From NCBI GenBank assembly GCA_964548535.1, contig CAZJRQ010000005.1:1-64000 (forward strand): DNA of 64,000 bases, in the 5' to 3' direction. The notes beneath the pieces are model-generated. The model was not told the origin of the DNA. It did not search any database and saw only the letters and a program-made list of their open reading frames with translations. A program made the translations under genes and the position numbers. This document shows positions 61,084-64,000 of this stretch, piece by piece. Each line of letters begins with the position of its first letter. The stretch's first letter is position 1. The DNA is from CAZJRQ01 sp964548535 (GTDB taxonomy: Bacteria > Bacillota > Clostridia > Oscillospirales > Ruminococcaceae).

Positions 61084-61262
61084 GATAGCACTCCATCACA
61101 AGTAATGATGACAACTGGAGTTTTGTTAAAACTACAGTCAGCTCAGGTGTCCCAAACCTGTACTTCGGCAGTCGCACCTTTCACATTTCTGAATAAACTT
61201 TGGGAAAGCGTAGATGATTAAAACATCTCAGAAAAGCTACTGATTTTGACTGCGCCTCTATC
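61084..61262 (-). ncRNA. Lysine riboswitch (L box)
   Basis: Read on the minus strand, the RNA begins GAUAGAGGCGC and carries the L-box landmarks: AGUAG with a GAGAUG segment, GUGAAAGGUGCGACUGCCG, GCCGAAGUA, and a CUGAGCUGACUGUAG arm. GAUAG (61258-61262) pairs with CUAUC (61084-61088) as the closing stem P1. The order of arms fits the five-way junction that binds lysine. It lies directly after the asd promoter and before a terminator, so lysine should switch off asd, the GNAT gene, dapA and dapB. Confidence 0.92.
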
Positions 61263-61273
61263 TGTTTTGTTTA

Positions 61274-61302
61274 ATGATACCAAATAATAAAGCGTCTGTC
61301 AA
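61274..61302 (-). promoter_or_regulatory. Promoter of the lysine/DAP operon
   Basis: On the minus strand TTGACA (61297-61302) and TATCAT (61274-61279) are 17 bases apart, putting the start site at the first base of the riboswitch. Confidence 0.78.
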
Positions 61303-61414
61303 GACTCTTAGCGGGAAATGTATTAATTTTTTGTAAACAAATACACTAGTAAACAATTAATTATAAAACCAATAGCACAATGTGTTAAATATATAAAATT
61401 AATGGAGATTTAAA

Positions 61415-62458
61415 ATGCTAGATTTAACAAATATGAAAAAGTCAGACTTTTATTATGATTTGCCAGAGGAGCTTATTGCTCAGACACCGATTGAGCCGAG
61501 AAATTCATCACGAATGATGAAAATTAATCGTGAGACTGGTGAAATTGAAAATAATCACTTTTATAATTTATGTGATTATCTTAAAAAAGGTGACTTATTA
61601 GTTTTAAATGATTCGAGAGTACTTCCAGCGAGAATTTATGGTGAAAAGCTTGATAATGGAAGTTTTATTGAATTTTTGCTGCTTGAACAGAAATCAAATA
61701 TGACGTGGGAAGTTTTGTGTCGTCCTGGAAAAAAGGCTAAAATTGGTACAAAATTCACTTTTGGAAACGGTAGACTTACGGCTACAATAATTGATATTTT
61801 AGAGGACGGCAATAGAATTGCTGAGTTTGAATGTGAAGGCAATTTCTTTACAGCTCTTGATGACGTAGGGCAAATGCCGCTGCCACCTTATATTAAAGAA
61901 AGGCTTGAAGATAAGGAGAGATATCAAACCGTATATTCTCATGAATTAGGCTCATCAGCTGCACCAACGGCTGGACTGCATTTTACAAAAGAAATGCTGG
62001 CGGATATTGAATCCAGAGGGATAAATATTGCGTATGTTACATTGCATGTAGGATTAGGCACTTTCAGACCAGTTAAAGAAGACAAGGTTTTGGAGCATAA
62101 AATGCATAGTGAGCACTATGAAATGCCTCAGCGTACAGCTGATTTGATAAATAAAACCAAAGCAGATGGCGGACGGGTAATTGCTGTAGGTACAACATCA
62201 TGCAGAACTTTAGAGAGTGTTGCAAATTTTAACAATGAGATAAAAGCTTGCGATGGTTATACTGATATTTTCATATATCCTGGATATGAATTTAAGGTTT
62301 TGGACGGATTACTTACTAACTTCCACCTGCCAGAAAGTACGCTGATAATGTTAGTTTCTGCATTCATGGGATATGAGAATACAATGAATGCGTATAAAGT
62401 TGCTGTTGAAGATAAGTACAGGTTTTTCTCATTTGGTGATTGTATGTTAATGATTTAA
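61415..62458 (+). CDS. queA: tRNA preQ1(34) S-adenosylmethionine ribosyltransferase-isomerase
   Basis: A 347-residue enzyme that transfers the ribosyl part of SAM to preQ1 in tRNA to form epoxyqueuosine. SDFYYDLPEELIAQTPIEPR is the N-terminal signature, LVLNDSRVLPARIYG and PGKKAKIG follow, and QTVYSHELGSSAAPTAGLHF with TLHVGLGTFRPV are conserved. The length is normal. It appears monocistronic; GGAG lies eight bases before ATG. Confidence 0.96.
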   Translation: MLDLTNMKKSDFYYDLPEELIAQTPIEPRNSSRMMKINRETGEIENNHFYNLCDYLKKGDLLVLNDSRVLPARIYGEKLDNGSFIEFLLLEQKSNMTWEVLCRPGKKAKIGTKFTFGNGRLTATIIDILEDGNRIAEFECEGNFFTALDDVGQMPLPPYIKERLEDKERYQTVYSHELGSSAAPTAGLHFTKEMLADIESRGINIAYVTLHVGLGTFRPVKEDKVLEHKMHSEHYEMPQRTADLINKTKADGGRVIAVGTTSCRTLESVANFNNEIKACDGYTDIFIYPGYEFKVLDGLLTNFHLPESTLIMLVSAFMGYENTMNAYKVAVEDKYRFFSFGDCMLMI

Positions 62459-62573
62459 ATTAATAATGTTAAGTGTTTTAAAGTATTGCTATGGATTATC
62501 TGTAGTGGTACTTTAATTTTGTAGTTAAAAGTGTTTTGTTGTCGAATTTTTTAGGAATATGAGAAAAATTCCC

Positions 62574-62602
62574 TTGACAATATCCTAGTGATATAGTATA
62601 CT
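62574..62602 (+). promoter_or_regulatory. Promoter of nadA
   Basis: TTGACA (62574-62579) and TATACT (62597-62602) are 17 bases apart, 72 bases before ATG. Confidence 0.75.
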
Positions 62603-62674
62603 TGAATAAGTTTAGGCAATTGTACAATAATAATATATACTAATAATTTGTGCTTATGAAAGGAAGAACATTTT

Positions 62675-63598
62675 ATGATTAAAAACATTCAGGAACAGAT
62701 TTTGGAGTTAAAAAAGGAAAAGGATATCTGTATTCTTGCACATAGTTATCAGGCGCGCGAAATTGTTGAAATCGCAGATTTTGTCGGCGATTCATTCGCA
62801 CTTAGCGTAAAGGCTGAAACTGCTAAGGCTAAAAATATAGTTTTCTGCGGTGTTCATTTTATGGCTGAAACTGCAAAAATGCTTTCACCTGATAAAAGAG
62901 TTTTTCTTGCAAATGAAATGGCATCTTGCCCAATGGCTGAGCAGATGGAGCCTGAAATGATTGAAATGGTAAAAGCACAAAATCCTGATAGAAAAGTCGT
63001 TGCTTACATTAACACGACAGCAAAGCTTAAGGAGCTAAGTGATGTTTGCGTTACATCTTCATCAGCTGTAAAGATTGTTAAAGCTATGGATGCTGATAAG
63101 CTTTTGTTTATTCCTGACTGCAATTTGGGAGCATTTGTTCAAAAAGCTGTTCCTGAAAAGGATATTAAGCTTTTGCAGGGTGGTTGTCCTGTTCATGCAG
63201 CAGTTACTTTAGATGATGCTAAAGAGGCTAAAAATCGTCATCCTGAGGCGTTGATGCTTGTTCACCCTGAGTGTATTCCAGCTGTTTGCGATATGGCTGA
63301 TTATGTTGGTTCAACATCGGGAATTATGGACTTTGCTAAACAGTCTGATGCTAAGGAATTTATCATTGGTACTGAAATGAGTATTGCAGAACATTTACAG
63401 TATGAAAATCCTGAAAAGAAGTTTTATATTCTGTCAAAGAAAATTCTTTGTCCAAATATGAAGCTTACAACTTTAGTTGATGTTTATAATACTTGTGCTG
63501 GAATTGACAACGGTGAGGCTTTTGAAATTTTGATGACCGATGAAGAAATTGCTAAAGCAAGAGTTTGCATTGATGAAATGCTTAGATTAGGACAGTAA
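62675..63598 (+). CDS. nadA: Quinolinate synthase
   Basis: A 307-residue class of NadA that condenses iminoaspartate and dihydroxyacetone phosphate into quinolinate for NAD. LAHSYQAREIVEIADFVGDS is the N-terminal signature, FCGVHFMAETAKMLSP follows, and the three [4Fe-4S] cysteines are likely Cys85 (ASCPMA), Cys200 (VHPEC) and Cys259 (ILCPNMK). The length is normal for the oxygen-sensitive anaerobe form. No nadB or nadC is adjacent. AAAGGAAG precedes ATG. Confidence 0.95.
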   Translation: MIKNIQEQILELKKEKDICILAHSYQAREIVEIADFVGDSFALSVKAETAKAKNIVFCGVHFMAETAKMLSPDKRVFLANEMASCPMAEQMEPEMIEMVKAQNPDRKVVAYINTTAKLKELSDVCVTSSSAVKIVKAMDADKLLFIPDCNLGAFVQKAVPEKDIKLLQGGCPVHAAVTLDDAKEAKNRHPEALMLVHPECIPAVCDMADYVGSTSGIMDFAKQSDAKEFIIGTEMSIAEHLQYENPEKKFYILSKKILCPNMKLTTLVDVYNTCAGIDNGEAFEILMTDEEIAKARVCIDEMLRLGQ

Positions 63599-63616
63599 AT
63601 TAATAATTATTACAAA

Positions 63617-63653
63617 AAGACCAATGTCTGACTTTTCAGGCATTGGTCTTAGT
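63617..63653. terminator. Terminator between nadA and the kinase gene
   Basis: AAGACCAATG-CTGA pairs with CAG-CATTGGTCTT around a T-rich loop, followed by AGTTTT; it can serve both converging genes. Confidence 0.8.
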
Positions 63654-63654
63654 T

Positions 63655-64000
63655 TTATTTATTGAAAAAAATTGAGAACGTAGTGCCTTTTCCGACTTGG
63701 GATTCCACTCGAATTTTACCGTCACAAAGCTCAATAATTCGTTTAACGAGCGAGAGTCCTAATCCGTTGCCGCCACCAGATCTTGCACTATCATTTTGAT
63801 AAAATCTATCAAAAATATGCTTGATGGTATCTTGATTCATTCCCGCACCTTGATCTATAATATCAATTCGGATTATACTGTTTTTGACAAAAGAAACAAC
63901 GCTTATTGTTGTATTTTCATTACTAAATTTTATCGAGTTGCTTATTATGTTAAGCCAAACCTGAGAAAGAATGTCAGGATTTGAATTGAATGTGATAGGA
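63655..64000 (-). CDS. Sensor histidine kinase, C-terminal part (cut by window end)
   Basis: The last 114 codons of a kinase whose 5' end lies beyond the window. The frame stays open to the edge and carries the HATPase_c motifs: N box QVWLNIISNSIKFS, G1 DQGAGM, F box IFDRFYQND and G2 GGNGLGLSLVKRI, ending GKGTTFSIFFNK. An ATG at 63840 is internal, not a start. A response regulator gene is expected upstream but cannot be seen. Confidence 0.92.
   Translation of the reverse strand, partial: PITFNSNPDILSQVWLNIISNSIKFSNENTTISVVSFVKNSIIRIDIIDQGAGMNQDTIKHIFDRFYQNDSARSGGGNGLGLSLVKRIIELCDGKIRVESQVGKGTTFSIFFNK

Noticed and set aside
60976..61221. Plus-strand open frame of 81 residues
   Set aside because: It overlaps the lysine riboswitch on the other strand and has no ribosome site or homology.

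Overview
The window is a stretch of AT-rich chromosome from a low-GC, endospore-forming anaerobic Firmicute. The best guess is Ruminococcaceae/Oscillospirales, near dockerin- and cohesin-carrying Ruminococcus. The reasons are strong purine-rich Shine-Dalgarno sites, near-consensus sigma-A promoters with 17-base spacers, sporulation genes (spmA, spmB, spoVB, spoIIE, abrB), a dockerin protein beside a cohesin-like surface protein, and a glgB-glgC-glgD-glgA glycogen operon. No rRNA, tRNA, CRISPR array, insertion sequence or prophage was seen.

Layout. 0.1-10 kb: an accessory region with a MarR regulator and hydrolase, a DUF6323/DUF6179 pair, an XRE-AbrB regulator with an ABC exporter, a tandem Cys-motif peptide, a pirin/nitroreductase pair and a membrane-bound XRE regulator. 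10-16 kb: a second ABC-2 exporter, an NfeD/SPFH/AIM24-like membrane operon and a broken zinc-ribbon protein. 16-22.5 kb: a Cu/Zn-SOD remnant, abrB, spmA-spmB, the spoVB-mazG-hup-rqcP cluster and a secreted CAP protein. 22.5-30 kb: an aminotransferase, trpS, a large FtsX-like permease and ychF. 30-34 kb: divergent dockerin-bearing glucosaminidase and cohesin-like, probably sortase-anchored protein. 34-43 kb: a complete-looking purine operon on the minus strand (purE-C-F-M-N-O-H-D plus two extra genes) behind a leader with a possible translation-controlled terminator. 43-46.7 kb: ksgA and spoIIE. 46.9-53 kb: glycogen synthesis. 53-57.5 kb: moxR-DUF58-transglutaminase. 57.5-61.3 kb: lysine/DAP operon asd-GNAT-dapA-dapB behind a lysine riboswitch. 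61.4-64 kb: queA, nadA and the end of a sensor kinase cut by the window edge.

Themes. De novo IMP synthesis uses separate AICAR formyltransferase and PurO-type cyclohydrolase proteins instead of a bifunctional PurH. The lysine/DAP operon feeds lysine and peptidoglycan synthesis. The Spo genes show a sporulating lineage, and the spoIIE promoter has the long -35/-10 spacing known for Spo0A-activated promoters.

Caution. Four genes (DUF6179, the zinc-ribbon protein, the SOD remnant and a membrane protein in the pur operon) are each broken by a single-base length change in an A or T run. This may be real decay, slippage-dependent expression, or homopolymer errors in the assembly. Start codons were re-chosen from Shine-Dalgarno spacing where the longest reading frame was implausible.
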